A stretch of DNA of 64,000 bases from contig JAMPIT010000890.1 of assembly GCA_026261815.1 (NCBI GenBank), positions 12,988,001-13,052,000 of the forward strand, written 5' to 3'. A model generated the notes under the pieces. The model made no database searches, was not told the origin of the DNA, and was given only the letters and a program-made list of their open reading frames with translations. Of this stretch, positions 48,096 through 63,100 are shown piece after piece. Every line of letters begins with the position of its first letter. Position 1 is the stretch's first letter. Source of the stretch: Monarcha castaneiventris obscurior. Taxonomy: Eukaryota; Chordata; Aves; Passeriformes; Monarchidae. Made by a program: the position numbers and the translations under genes.

Positions 48096-51000
48096 GCTGA
48101 ACAACCTGATAACTCCTGGTTTTCAGGACAGGAAGCAAACTCTGTGCATTCTACCCAAAACCAGCAGCAATCTCTCTTCTCCAGTTCAGACGGGTTTGAC
48201 ATTTTTGCCTTTTGCATCCCTCAAGCTGGACAGATAACGACCTGTCTGAAGGCTGTGATGGGTTTGTGTTATTCGGGGATTTAGAAGAATCCACGTCTGG
48301 GCGAGAGAAAGCAATCCTTGATTTGGCTGGAGCGATCCATTTCTGTTAAGTGGTTCCTGTTTGGAAGGAGGTCTCAGGAGCTGGGCCGGGGGTGAAGATG
48401 GCTGGGGCAGTCACAAGCATCCATTCCCAGCCCGTTTCAGTGCCGCTGTCACACAGATGCCTTTATCTTCCAGAGATGAGGGGCAACGAGCGCATTACTT
48501 CAATTGCTGCTGCCAGGTCTGTGCAGGGGCACAGAACATCACCAGCCCCGGCCGGGGGGACGCTGCAGAGGCAGAGATGGTCACTGGCCCCAGCCCATTT
48601 GTACAGCTTGACTCTGAGTGTGTGTGAGGGTGCTGGCACCCTGCTGCATGTCCCATGTGCAGAGGGACAGCAGCAATCAGAGGGACTGCTCACAGAAGAA
48701 ACAAATCTGCTTTACACTAACAGCCCTGGATCTCTGTTGTTTAGAAACAATACTACTCGTGGATCAAACACATAAACCAGCCGTGCTTGCTCTCAGAGCG
48801 ATGGTAATTACACAGATTTTTGGTCAGTCCTGTCATATTTACTCCACCAAATTGATTAACCTATGTAACGAGTACAGGACTGTGACCAATACTGACCCCA
48901 CATCAAAGCCTGATATTGCTGCAGTGTGCTGCCCTGAATTTTAATTGTTCAGTAGGTTTTGTAATTAAACCACAAATGTGCTAAAGAAGAGATTAGGCAT
49001 TTTAGATAGCAGTGTATGCATTTTTTCCCAGGTGTGCCAATTGTGTACACTATAAAATGTCCAATGCCCGCCTCAATACACAAAGATCTAACATGCCATT
49101 TCATAGATGACTAAAGCCTCTTGTATTTTTTTTTGTTTGCTATATTAAAATACAGAAAAAATGTAATTTATATCCTAAAATTTTCTATATACATTATCGT
49201 GTATATAACACGATATACACTAAAGCTCTTTTATAAAGGTATATAAATAAATCAACAATGAATAAATTAGGACTTCAAGTCTCTGTGAAGTTCCCACAGA
49301 GAACTTGTACACTTGGTCCTCAGAGTCCAAAAGAGCTACTGCAGACAGATGTGTTTTTGTTCTTCAGGATCATCAGTATGGTACATCTGTTGCTTCAGCC
49401 AGTGGCTATGCCAGACTTGAGAGAAAACACGTTGCTCATTAAATGAAGACAACTATAATAAATAAACGAGAACATTTGGAAAACTACCCATGCCTCACTT
49501 TTGTTTGAAAGAAACTTCTCTTTTGGAAGCTCTCGCAACATAAAAGAGAGGAACTGCGCTGCCTCATTCCACATGATTCTTTCCTCTTTCATTTTGCTGG
49601 AGAAAAACACGTGTTTCAACATCTGAGTTTCCAGCAAATGTTGCCTTCTACCTCATGTGCCTGCTCCTTTGGCAAGGAGAATTCCAGTGTCTCTGTTGGT
49701 GCAGATGCTTTGTTTTCGACCACACAGAGGAGATGGAACTAGAAGGAGGTGGGTTAATCTGGAATTGAGTAGGTTGTGCTAGAAGGGAGCAACGGGGACA
49801 AAATAGCCATCTTTCATTCATAAAATTTTGTTTGAAACATATGGGGACAATTAGGAGCTACATTTTCATCTTGATGAGCTGGGACTTGGGAGCCTGTCTT
49901 GAGATTTATTCAAGACCGTGAATCTGGTCTGAAACTATTCTTTGGTGTGCTTGTACTTCTTCCATCTTCCTGTGATTTAGTCCATCTACCAGTGAAGGGT
50001 GTCATCAGGACTCACAAAAGGTGGTTGTCTCAGTGGGTTTGAATGTGAGCAGAGAGCTTGGCTGAAGGAAGAGCAAAACCCAGGTTTCTTTCCTCCAGGA
50101 AAATTGTTGTGCATAATAATGAGGGCAAGATGACAAAATGTGGCAAGTTTGGGGAGTAGCAGTCTGAAATGCAGGCTATTTGTCTCAATGATCTGATAGC
50201 CAGAGTTCACCTAGCATGGGCAAAAAAAAGTAGTCATCTACTGATACCTGGAAAAAAAAAATTGTGTATAGATATGTAATTTACTGTAATGGTGAGACAG
50301 TTCTTATCTTTTTTAATTAAAAAATCACCCTGCAGACTAAAGAGTACCCACCTGGCACCGAATAGCATCCTGTAGGCACTGATCTTAACAAAACACTGAC
50401 AACGTATTCTCCAGGGACAATCTCTGCTTTGCTTTCCTTTCCTGTGTGCTGCCCAGAAATCACAAAGGCAACTCTGGGAAGAATTTTTTTTCAATGGGGA
50501 AATGGTTTGTTCAGCCACGTAGTTGAGTTCACCAACTGGATGTGTTTTTCCTTTGCAGTGTGCTCCAGTATGCCTCGATCCACGCCGAGAGCCTCGGAAA
50601 CCAGCTGAGCATTGCTTGGGTGGGAACTTCCCTGCCCATTTCCCAGCACAGGTTGCTCTCAGGCACAAGGTTTTGTAACCTATTTTGGCTGGTCCTGCCA
50701 TGAAGGTATTTTCTGCATGCTGGAGTTTTTAAGAGTGCTGATTTATGTCATTTTGGCAACGATGTACCGACATTTTTCTACCATTTTGCAATTGTTATTC
50801 ATCCATTTAAGCATGTGACCAGCCTTGATAAATAAGTGAGGACTCTTAAATACTGACTGCTGGAATCTATGAAGAATGATGCCTGCATTATCACACCTGA
50901 ATATGCACAGAACCTTGCTTCCCTGTCCAGAGGCACCCTCTCCTCTACAGAAAATACCCTACCTGCCATGCCTGACCTTCTTGAATGTATTTGCAGGGAC

Positions 51001-52602
51001 TGTGCATTAAGTAAAACACCTGCTATCTAAAGAAAATAATGTAGCCCTGCTAAAAACACCAATGTGTTGTATTCTTTAAGAGTGACTGCATGCAGCTGTA
51101 AGAGCAGATTTTAGATTGCAAACAAGACCTCCACATTTTCCATCTGCCTTGAGCTTGCAATGACAAAAGACCTTGCAGTGCATAATGATGACTCCAAATA
51201 AAAAAATATAAATATGCCAGATAAAAGTTCTCAAGCTCTGTGAAATAGGTTTTGATTCTTAAAGTGAGACAACAGTTTTCAAATAAAATTAAGTGAGGTA
51301 ACCAAAGACTGAAATCCTAATACAAGAATTAAGAGGCAAGAAGTCATAAACAAATTACTGATATCTAATTTTAAGGTAAATATGTTAATTTAAAATAAGT
51401 TTGCATACCCATTTGAAAGATGTAATTTCAAGAGAGAATAACCGGTTTAAAATTAATATAATTGATTAACAATTAAAAATTATAACACAAGCAGAGAGAG
51501 GTTGGAGGTGAAATATTGAGTTTCCTTTGATAGGTAGAGTAATTATGAAGTATGCTTTTGAAGTTCAAGAAGAGAGCCTTAGGACACAACATTTTTTAAA
51601 GTAAAAATTGGCTTGCACTCTGTTCAAGTGATTTATTTTGCACTAAGAAATGGGTGTGAGACATGATGTGATTTAAAATGTCATCCCTTGATGGAACTGC
51701 TTGAGGGTGACATCATTCTTTTTCTTTTTTCTCTACTTTTATTTATGTATTTGGCTGCTTTATTTCTAAAGTTTTCTATCTTAAGAGGATCTAATGAAAT
51801 CATGTAGATAGTAAAAAAAACCCCAAGCTATCAACACCTTCACTGTCCCCCGAATAAAGCTTCCCCCTAAAGTTCAGGAAGCTGAAAGCTAGACTCTGGA
51901 GGGAGCCACTGGGAAGGAACAGAGTTTTCAGATGCATCTCTCATCTGTGTTGTGGCCAGGTTTGAGGAATACTCCTTGTACATGCCACCAAACAAACACA
52001 CAGAACAGAGGTTGTAGGAGCGTTGCTTGTCTTCAAGACCAGGTCATCCCACATATCCCTGGACAGGGAGGGCTGCTCCTCCTCTCTCCTCTCCTGCTTT
52101 TTCACAGGGACCTGGACCTGGACTGCCTGTACCCCCTCTGCCGGGTTTTCTTAGAAGCAACATGCTGTGCAATACATGTGGGGGTCACCACCATGGATTT
52201 TGTGACACCTTTGCTTGCACTGGGCTTCACTGTCCAGGGGAGGCAAAGCTGGCTGTTGTGGCAACAGGCCCAGAGGACAGAGGTTGTGCTGTAGCCAAAA
52301 TACTCTCTTGCTTTGCAGACCCACCTCTCAAGAATCTTTTGCTTAACCTCAGTGGCATTTTTGTATGCTTGGTGATTTTTATCATAAATCTCACAAATTT
52401 TGTTCAAAGCCCTAGCTGTTGGAGGCAAAGGATTTATGTGAGAATGTCATAAATTTAACTTCAGTATGAGTCCCAGGACATTTTGCCTACTGGTAGCTGG
52501 ACAGATCTTGCAGGGCCTGGATGGGACGAGCTTCTGCACACACAGTAGTGCAGTTGGGCAGCTGTAGGGCAGATCCTCCTGTGCTTGTTACACACAGAAA
52601 TA

Positions 52603-52707
52603 CAAAAAAAAAACCCAAACAAACACCAACACCACCCCTCCCCCCCAAAAAAAAAACCCCAAAAAAACAACTTCCCCAGAAAAAAACCCAAACCAGAAAA
52701 CAAACCC
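52603..52707 (+). repeat. A/C-rich low-complexity tract
   Basis: About 100 bp of A-runs separated by short C-runs, with no gene content; frames through it encode lysine/proline or phenylalanine/glycine strings that reflect composition. Confidence 0.85.
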
Positions 52708-55700
52708 TTCAGGTTTCATACAGATGTGCTCTGGAAAGCCATGAGATATGGATGCTCTCTTTCTCTGAGCTCCACCAGCTCTGCAGGCTGAACAACTGAA
52801 AACAAGGGGACTGTATTTCATCACCAGCATGAAAAAGTTATAACCTAATACACACAGGGTACATATCTGCCAAGTAAGAGAAACCACTTTTTTCCTCATC
52901 ATTTTTTCAGATAAAATTGCCATCTAATCTAAAACATGGCAACCTTGCTGAAAGTCTATGAATTCTCTTTGTATGAGGAGCTGTAGCAAAGTTCGTAGCC
53001 AGACTTGTTACAAGAACACAGAAGTTAAAAATAGCTGTGCAGTCAGGGAGCAGGATCCAGCTCTAAATGGGTGGCCCAGTTTGCTCTCACAGTCAAGTAC
53101 TGTAAACAAAAGTCAACCCTTTTGTTTTTAGGCTGCTGCTGAAGGCTTTTTCTCTTCCGTGGGGAAATGTTGGTGCTTCCCTATCATTTGAAAACTTTCA
53201 ACTCTTTTTGTGGTCTTTGTGAAAGGTCTGTGCCAACAAAGTACCACTGTCATTTTGACTGTAAGCAGCACTTCATTGGGAAGGTGTTATTCATGGAGGA
53301 GAGGGAGTAGCTTTTTTTAATTGAAGAATATTGGAAAGATTTCTGCAGGAACTTTGCAAGGAGCTCGCAACACTTTTCCTCTGGGCCTGCTGCAGGGTTT
53401 GCTGCTGCCCTGGTTGCAGACAGAATTGCTACTGCAGTGGGGGATGGACTGGCTCCTTTTCTACTCCGACAGCCATGAGGCTGAATGAATTACACAGCCT
53501 GGTGTTCTGGGTGGAGCAGTTCCGGAGGATTCATCCCAGCTGGGTCTCACACCAGGTGGCAAAACAAACTATAAAGGGCTGAGGGGCTGGGGAAGTGGGT
53601 TCCCTTCTTTCCTGCTGTGCTGTGGGCAGGGACTGCTGTGGGTGATTGCAGCCCTCCTCGATGCACAATGGAGAAAGCTGAGGCTTTGAAAAAGGAGGAG
53701 GGGGTAAGCTATATCTAAACTGGTATAAGTCTGTTATAACTGGAAGTTTGGGGCTTTTTAAAAATGCTTGCTTGAAGAACTGAGTCAATTCTGTGTTTTC
53801 TGACTTGTGTTGATCCCTAGCCTGGATAAAGCCTGTGCTGTATTACTTTGCAGGCTATGTCTGTTAAATATGGCACAGAGAGGTCTCGCTACCCATCTGT
53901 GAAATGGGAGCATAATGTTTATTGGTCTTACAAGGATTTTTTTCCTGAGATAATTTTTCTTTTGTGTTTAGTTGTAAGCATTTTGAGGCTTGGTTCTTGC
54001 CTTGTGTGGCTGCTTGGTACCAAGCAGAGGTGGTGTTAGAGGCAGATTGTAAAAAGTGCCATAAAACCCAGGGATGCAAGGGCTAAAGAATGCAAAGGCA
54101 TTCCTTTATTTTAGCTGTTTAAAATGGTGGCAGTCCATGGAAAGCTGTAGGCATGTTCTCCATTACTAAATCATATTTTAGTATGTGGTCTTATGGGAGC
54201 AAAAACATCTGCTATTTTCCTAAAGCTGGTGTTCCTAAAACTTTACACCTCTGATGCAGTGTCAGGGATAGAGTCAGAATACTGTATCTGTTGCCCAAGA
54301 TATGTTAGATGATATTGTTGCCTATGGTGTCCTATTGCTGAAATCAGCTCTTGCAAGAGGCTTGGAAATCTGTTACAAAGCTGGGAAACACACGGCTAAT
54401 CCATAAAACCTTAAATATATGTAAAGCAATGTGCAAATGACACCTACTAACTGGAAATTGCTACAGATAAAAGAGATCTGGCAGCTGAATCACAAAAATA
54501 TTATTCAGAGTAAATACTTACACCAAATTAATAGCCTAGAAACAGTTCCACCACTCAAACAGCCTTCAGAAGTATCAACTGATTTGAAAGAGTGGGCTGG
54601 TGTTAAAATAATAATGAATCCAGCCTTGTCCTTTCTCCTTGGTATCCTCCAGGCTTTCTCTGGTGGGGTGTTTTGACTGCTGTGAGGATTTAAAAGAACT
54701 TTCTTATCACTGATAAATATCAAAGCTGGTAAGACTGCTGTGCGTGGCTGAGGGTTTGCAGTATGAGAACATTAAATACTGATGCTATACTTGATGCTGT
54801 AACAATTTCTGCTACTTTAGCAAAAACTATCTAGGAAAGATCTCTAGTCCTTTCCCAGAGGGGAGGGGGCCTGTTAAAATGAATAACTAAGAACCTGGCA
54901 TGTTGTTGGCATAATCCATTTGCATATTCAGCCAAGGAAAATCTACTTGTTTTAAATTTTGTGAGGCTTGTGTTGTCCTGCAAGTGTGGTATCTTGCTTG
55001 GCAGTTCAGGAACTGCTGGCCAGGCAGTGTGAGGGAGCTCCTTCCTTCTATTCAAGCCAAAAGGATGCTCTAGAATTTAGGGTGATCATCTAGGACGTGG
55101 CAGCTTTATGTTCACCACTCTGCTCCCTGCCTATTTGGTGTTAGGCTTTGCTGCCCTATTGAAAACAGTGAGGATACAGGGGTGGTGTGAGACTGCTAAA
55201 GGGTGTCTTCTGGTAGTACGGTGGTGTGTATTTGCAGAGGAATATAATCTACCTTCTGTATATTAATATCTAGGAAGCTTGGCAATGAGTTGAAGAAAAG
55301 CTACTCCTACCATTCTGAAGAAAAATTAACAGGAACGTTACTTTAGGTTTTTTTTTAGTTAAGGACTTCTGATGCCGTAATTGCAATAAAATTATCTCAG
55401 TTCTGCTTATTTTGGGTCTCTTTCAGTGTTGATAGAGAGGTCAACTGCTGAGCTTGATGCTGCCTAGTCTGGTCTGCTTCTGCTCTGGGAGCTGGGTGTC
55501 TGCCCTGCATTGCAGGGTGCACTGGGGACGTGCCTCCAGTGTGTGATACCCAAAGCACTGCTCCCTCACGTGTAGCAAATATTCCTGGGTGGCTGCCATT
55601 GCTTCACAGGCTGTGGTTCAGGTATGCAACTTATAGATTGGGCATGAGACATATGAGAGCCTATTAGATAGGGCCTTCTGAATTTCATGCTCATAAACAC

Positions 55701-56972
55701 TGTGAAAGGCTACTGGGGTCCTACAGAGTCATGAGAAAATTGTATATTACTCGTGCATTTCTTCCATTATGTGTATCCAATGCTCAACATCTGTAAGGAC
55801 CAGGTCTGTTCTTCTGGAATGATAGTTAAGTTAAAACCCCAAATTTCTTAGGCTGAAAACCTCATTATAACTATTTGATCTCATTATTTTTTGAAAAGCA
55901 CTGTCAAGTCTTAAAAAGAGGAAAATAACATGCATTATACCTGTCACATGTGTGAGGGATCCATCCTGGTACATCCATGGATGCGTGCAGTCCAGCTGCT
56001 GAGCTGCTGGCTCAGCTTCTCTCAAGGAGAGCTGAGGAGCCACGTGGTGTCTCTGGGTGCTGGATTTTGTACTTGGGCCTGTGTATTAACACTCACCCAG
56101 AGTGGCAGCTCGCTATTGGACGTACATCTGAAGCGCCGCAAGAGTGCAAGTCATTCCAGCATGGGTCTGGTATAAATTACACGTGGTAAATTGGCTCCAG
56201 ATAAGCCTGGTCTGGACTGTGGAACACGAAGAACTTGTGTGATGTGCTAAAGCCTCCTATTTCTTGCTCAGACCCTGCCTTTCTGCAAGGAGCTGCCATC
56301 GCAGTCACAGAAATACGGATCTAGAGCCTGGCAGGTTTGGGATGGCAAAATCCTACTGGATCCCATTTTGCACATGGGCTCATTACTTAACTGGGATACA
56401 GGCAGTGGGATTTCAGAGCTGTATCAGGATGTTCATTTAGCTGTAGCAAGTTGTCTTTAAGTGGCAGCATGCATCTCAGTTTTAATTCATGCAGGCTGAG
56501 ATTGTGGAAGAGGTAGACATGGTATAGTTGTTTAAACCTGAAAATATGTTTTAAATAATTGATTTCCATGCATCTAAAGTAAAGATCAGTTATTCAAAAC
56601 ATATTTATATTTGCAAAAAAACCAAAACCAAACAGTATGACAAAATAAATACTTATAAATAATTAAAAACATATTTTGAGGCTTTAAATGTAGCAAAGTA
56701 TGTGTCTCCAACGGTGGTAAAACCTCAATAAATATGATTTAACAGTTCTTTGTATTTAATGCATAATTGTGCTATTGAGTAGAAAAAAATTGGATTTAAT
56801 AAAAAGCTTGACAATGTGGTGGATGAGCTAGCAAAGCCAGCTTTTAAATTTACACCTGTTTAGTGAAAGGTATGTGCAATTAAAAGTAAATGAGAAGAAA
56901 CTGATGTTTATTAAGCATTCCTAATTATTGATCCAGTGCTGGGTGCAAACGGGTGCTTTATAATCTGATAAA

Positions 56973-57185
56973 GCTGTGTTGGGAGGCTTCAGGCTTAACA
57001 TTAGGAAGCTGAGAGGGTGGCCAGACACCATAATAGGCTTTCTAGAGAGGTGATTTGTGTCCCAAACCTGTCAGTGATAAGGGGCATTTGCACAATGCTC
57101 TTAATGTGTGTTAACTTTTGGTCAGGCTGTTGGGGTGGAAGGTCTTGGTACGTCCATTCCAACTGAGTTTTTTCTATCAAAGGAT
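56973..57185 (+). mobile_element. Older CR1 LINE 3' fragment
   Basis: A diverged CR1 end: TTAACATTAGGAAGCTGAGA, GGCTTTCTAGAGAGGTGA, GTTAACTTTTGGTCAGG and TCCATTCCAACTGA are recognisable CR1 landmarks. More decayed than the copies at 1.7 and 42.1 kb. Confidence 0.75.
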
Positions 57186-60100
57186 AAATGTTCAGTGAGG
57201 TTCTGCAGCTTATTAAGACCAAGAAGTGCAAAGTGAATTTTAAAATGATTGGGGGTATCTAGAAGAGAATTTATTTAATCTGTTGAGGTTTTGACTGGTT
57301 GCATGCCATGGTCCCCTTGCCCTGGGGAATTTTAGTTCTATGCCTGAATCTTCCTTACTGATGCAAACAAAAGGTGAGGTATAGAGCCTGTTTTATCATA
57401 CAACGGGCAGGCTGGCTGCCCTTCCTTGGGCAGAGTTTCTACTGACTTTACTGGCTGCTTCCTTGGAATAAAGACAGCAGAGCATGAACAACATTTAGAT
57501 ACTGAACAGTGGGCCTCAGTCTCGCTTGTAATGTAATCAAGTTGCCTGCCTGTAATTTCCCTTCCTTTAGTAAAATAGTTATTTGAATTCCGCTTCAGAT
57601 ACTGAAGTTCCCTTCCTATAGTAAAATCAGTTCTGGCAAAAGTAAAGACAGACATAGTAGTTTTGCAGTCTGTAGATTCTGAGCTGGCTTTGACTGTGTG
57701 CCCATCATGTGTTGTCATAACACAGTTGGCTTCTTTGTAAACAGTTGCTGATCTCAGTAAGTTGTAGGCTTGTCTACATGAAGTGTGTTTAATAACTGAG
57801 TTAGTGTGTGAATGAAACTGTGTTAGCGTTTCTTCACATCTCCATGTGGATACTCTTGATCAGGCTATCTTAATAAAGTTTGGGCTAATCCACATCCAAA
57901 ATTACTTAGCATATTAATCTGTTCCATGCTAACTTTTCCCATGCTTGGCAGGCTCATAAATCACCTGTCTCTCTTCTTTCTTTCCCTCACCCCCATTGTA
58001 TAGCAGTGTGATTATATACTCAGTGTTTCTGAAGTATTCTCAGCTTGGCATTCCCCAGTTAGAAGTTAAATGTTTCATGTTGTGCTCTCTGTGAGATGAT
58101 GGGGGTACCTATATACGTGTGAAACTCCTGGGTCTCTGCACTGAAGAAGGTCAGGTGAGCATCCATCTCCCACACTATGAAATACTGTTTTGTGTGCTTT
58201 TATGGACAGGGTAATGCAACACAGAATTCTGTACATGGGTTCTTCCAGCTCTGAATTAGTCTCTTTTATCTGTCTCTGACCACAACAGATGTTGGCAGCC
58301 TTTCTATTCCATATCCTTAAGTCAGACTAAGAATATAAGTTCCGCTTAGAGAAGCTGTAAGGGAAAAATTTAACCCTTTCAGGAGGATTTTAACTGTTTT
58401 GGTTTTTTTTTTTTTCTTGAGTGCTCTTGACTTAATTTAAAGGGGGAAAAAAAAAAAGGGTCAGCAAATGTCTGGATTGACATAGTCTTTGGGGCATCCT
58501 CAGATTATATTCCATAGAAGTCCTCATTGGTCTCTGCATTCCCAATCAACTTCCCTCTTACTGGGGACACAGGGACAGAGGGTAAAAAGATCATAGTGAA
58601 TGTTTCTAATACAGTTTGCAAAAGAATTTCCATGGAACGGTAGCAGTTCTGTAAAAGGCTTGAGTATAGCCTTCAGAATAGACACCAGAGGCAGTACTGG
58701 CCATATCTATGGAAAATTAGCCAATCTGACCCTTCTTGAACAATCAGTTGGTCCTATTGCATTTATTATGGTATGAAACAACCTTTAAAAAGTTTGAAGA
58801 AGTTTATTTTGTCCCTGTAGGCAGAATTAACAAAAGCTTCACATACCTAGATTCTCTTCAGGATAACCTTGGACTGTTTGCTTTCATCTTAAAACAAATA
58901 AAAACAAACAGAAATAAATCTATAATTTAAAGTAATTACAAATGTGCAGGTATTTTATTCCTATGTTTTACTGAACAAAAGCTCATCAGAGAGCCATAAT
59001 TAAAAGAAAGCACTATATATATATTTATCCCATAATAATTTGAGAAGTGCTCATTATATCTCCAAACAGCCCTTGCAGACTGTTCACTGCTGCTCTCCAA
59101 GATGACCAGCTGTCGGAAAGACCTTGGCAATGGCAGAACCAAGCCAGCATTCTTCTTCCCTGCTGCACTCGTGCCTCTGACAGAGCCCTGTACAGCCTGA
59201 TGTGTAGCTAGTTACTTGTCTCCAAGGGAGAGGGATGTAAGGATCTAATTTTCCTGACTGACATGGGCTGCAGAAGCATACACAGCTTGCTCATATCCTT
59301 TGTGGAGTTGGAAGCGGAGCCACCTTTTTTCTTTATTCCTTTTTTTTTTTTTTTCCACCACACAGAGACGCCATCACATATGTTCAGAGGCTGATGAGCT
59401 GAAGAGATCTGGGAGCCACATGTGACCAGCAGAATCAGCATCAGCAGAGTGGAGTTTCAGTGGGAGACGACTTTCGGGAAAGTTCCCACAGAAATACCCC
59501 AGTAGCATTTCTGTCCTTGCTCAGCCTGACTTCATTTATTCTGAGGCTACTTTACATGTCCCTGGCACCACAAAAATACCTTTAATCAGGCATAAGGAGC
59601 ACTCGAGATCCCATCAGTGCTCTCTGACACCACCAGAAGGGTGCCAAAGGCTATCTGTGTCAAGGTTGACCTGTCCACCGTGTTTATTCACACAGTAGCT
59701 TGTGCTGAGTCACAGTGAGGAAAAGGAAGGGCTTGTTTTCATTAGGGCACATCAATGCTCTCTGGAGGTTACAGAGCACTGGGGTGCAGAACGTGCCGAG
59801 GGAGGGTCACAGAAGCCTTTTTGGAATGCCAAAGCAGGAATGTGTTGCTGTGGTGAGTGATACAGTTGGAAGGCTGATATTTTCAATAACACAGCACCAC
59901 AGTCTATCCTTAAGGCTTAATCTCCCAAGCGTAGAAAGGGGAGTCTGATCCCTCTCCTCCCATGAGAACAGAAGCAGAAGGCCTCAGGAGGCTGGGATGA
60001 CTACATGAGCCTGCAAATCTTCAGCCAGTTCACTTGTTAAACTGTGGGCATCGCCTTCTGCAGGGGTGGCCTGCAGGTCCCTGCCCCCAGTTTGCCTCCA

Positions 60101-63100
60101 AATTGGCTGCCACTTCAGAGAAGGGAGCAAAAAGAGCAGACTGGAGGAAATACAGAGGAAAGGTCATATCTCCCCCAGGTTAGAAGTTTTTGATATCCTA
60201 GGTGAAGTTTGTTATCCAGATTATAATGGGCTTTTTGGGTAGACAGGATGTATGGCAGGAGGAAGTGGTGGTTGAGGTGGCAGTGGGGGTAAGTGCAAAG
60301 TGCTCTCAAAGGGTTGATTTTGTTCATCCTGTTTGCTGTAGGAGATGATGCTGTAGAAATGCCAACCTACAGCTGCTGCCTTCCAGCACCCTGCTAGATG
60401 TGGGCAGGAGGAGACAAGAAGATAAGCAAGGGCACCCCTCAGTCCTCCTTGCTGATGCTAAGAGGATGTAATGAAGTCTAGAATCAAGAGGTTCTGTCTC
60501 TGGGGGAAGTGTCCTGCTTCCTGACTGAGGGAAAAATACCAGATTCCACTGATTACTTCTGGTATCTAAGTATTTTATATGTGAAACTTGTAATTTGGGG
60601 AAAGCTGCAAGCTAAGCATTTCAGAGGCAGCCTCCCCCACCACTGTGAGACTGTTAAGACAGAGCTGGCTCTGCCTCTTTGAACTTGTTCCTGATTTATA
60701 TTGGATGCTGGATGGGTGACCACCTTTCTGGGCGTCCATCTCCTGTAGTGCCAGAGTACCTCTAAGTGCCTCTAGCCAGCATAGTCCTGTGCACATGATG
60801 AATATTCATTCATTCTCAGGCAGAGAAGGGAGCTGAGATAGGCTGAGTGCTCTAACCATTTCTAAGTAAGTGGGACATGCAGTGGCCTTCTGCAGTTCTG
60901 TGCATTTGGCCCTTTCCTTCACTTGATTCTTCTCCAAGCCCCTGCAAATGAAATGTTTTGTACTGAAAACGTTTTGTGCCCAAAGGCTTGCTTTGACTGT
61001 TGTAAGAAAAATGAAAGTTTCAGAGGGGTTGCAGTCAAGACCCTCTCCTGTCCTCCCTGTTGTCAACCTGAAAAATCAGGTCTTCTTGTAATCCAAGTCC
61101 CAGTATAATGTCAAATGTAAGGGGCATATTCTGAAGTGTCTTACTGTGGTGAGGGCCTTGGAGCTTCTCCCAAGAGACTTTTCTTGTTGGGAGCTGTTCT
61201 CTCATGCTTAGTGTGTGATTTAAATAGCAACATATCCTGCAACTACTATAAAATAATGTTAAATTAGTTTAGAGCATGGCAGGCCTGTTGGTAAATGTTT
61301 GCTAATAATTGATTGTTGCAGTGTTTCTTAGTTGCTTGTGGTAATGTGGTCTCCCTCTTTGCAGGATTATTGGTCTTTTAAGTGGGATCCAACCACTTTT
61401 CTCAAAAGAGTGGAATACTAGATTCAGCTAAGGATCACTTTGAAATTATATTTAACCTAAGGTTGCCACTGTTACAGCACATGAAGGGGTAATGTTCTTT
61501 CTCTCTTCTGCAAATTCACATGCACGTGATTGTGTTATTTATCCATGACTAAACACTGTATAAAGCTCTATCTTTATCAATCTCCACTGCAATTCGGAAG
61601 TGATGCCTTTTTAGATGCTATGTATAGTCTCTGCTAAGTGTTATTTTTTCTGTTTCATTAATATATACTTTTGCATATACATAGAATTCTAATATACTGG
61701 AATTCTAATAACTATTCCTTTTATGCTTGATAAACCTATAATATTAATTGAAGAATATGGACTAAAGATGGAATATGAGCCAAATGGCACAACTGAGAGC
61801 ACTACACTGACTTCCTGTTTTCTTACTCTGTGTTTGTGGGATGACTTTCATCAAGGGATTCCTAAAAGCTACAAAGTTGCTTCTGCCTGCCCAAGAATAT
61901 GGAAAAGTCCCATTGACTCCAGGTTTGTTTACACTGCTGTGTGGGACAGACATGCTAGAGATTAGCTCTAAATAAGATGGATTCAATTCCAGAAGTGCAG
62001 GAGACAGTCTGGGATACCTAAAATTCGTCTAAGAATAACAGTTAAATAAGATAGAAAAGGTGTAAAAGAATGAATTAGGTACTCCAAGTTCTTTTGTCTC
62101 TGTTAGCGTGCTCCTCTCTGTGGCCTAGTCCAGTGTAAACCTGGAGCTGACATAATTCTTCCAAATTTTTTTTTTTATTATCTTTTACTAATTAGGGCCA
62201 GTCCATTTCTGTGAAGTAGGCTATGGTGTCAGGTAAACAGGCCACCAAGGCTACTCTCCTCCAGAGGTCTGTGAACCTGAAAAAAAGCTGGCCTATCATC
62301 CAAATCATGTTAACTTACTTGAGCACCTGTGCAGCGTTGGAAGAAGACAGGGCTCAAGCTGCTGAATACTTGGTTTTCTGTCTGCAGGCTAATTTTGGGG
62401 CTGAAGGATTCTGTTAATACTGGTGCATGCTCACATGAGACATTGAGTCATGTTGCAATCATACATCATATTGCATCCTCTGAAAGGCTGTGTGTGAAAT
62501 ATACAAGATCAGATTTTCTGTTCACTGCATTCTTCTGTCTTGGTCTTTTGCACCAAGTTTTCTTGTAAAATAGTCCCGAAGTTAAACTATTACTAGCCTC
62601 CTATGGCAACTAAACAATTTCATGAACTGGCTACTGAGATTCTTATGGAAAAAAAAATCTGTACCAATTGACTCAGAGCAGGCTTTTTTTTAAAATCATG
62701 ATCCTCAATGATATGAGACTTGGAAATAGTGTTTCAGTTTAATGGGCTATTTCTCTCTTCTGCATCATACCCCTTTCTTGTCTGCATATTTTTATCCTGG
62801 GATGTGTCTTATATTAAATATATATTTTGCCTCAAACAATGACCTCTCTTGCAGACAAATGTAGCTTTTCTGATATTTGACTTTAAAGGAGTCTTCAAGA
62901 ATAGGGCATAGAGAATCCCTGAGTCTGTCCATCTATGAACTTCAGCAATATTTGGCCACATGAATCTGTAGATAGAAATTTCATTCTACAATAGTCATGT
63001 TTTCTTTCATCTCATGCCTTGAATATTGCCTCCATCTTGTTGAAAAAAATAAAGTTGGAAGAGAAAAGTAGCTCCCCTCTCCTATTTCATTGCCATCTGA

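Larger units (their letters stand above)
45481..56972. other. Intergenic DNA, no recognised gene
   Basis: Contains the nested repeat at 48.0 kb, a very AT-rich patch at 49.13-49.26 kb with a small palindrome (TATCGTGT/ACACGATA), an AT-rich stretch at 51.2-51.8 kb and an A/C-rich tract at 52.6 kb. I see no splice-supported coding exon. A match to an enhancer-type TCF/LEF core (GATCAAAG) lies at about 47052-47059. Confidence 0.7.

Noticed and set aside
47722..48237. 171-codon plus-strand frame
   Set aside because: It runs through the nested repeat at 48.0 kb and has no recognised similarity; the repeat explains the internal similarity of the product.
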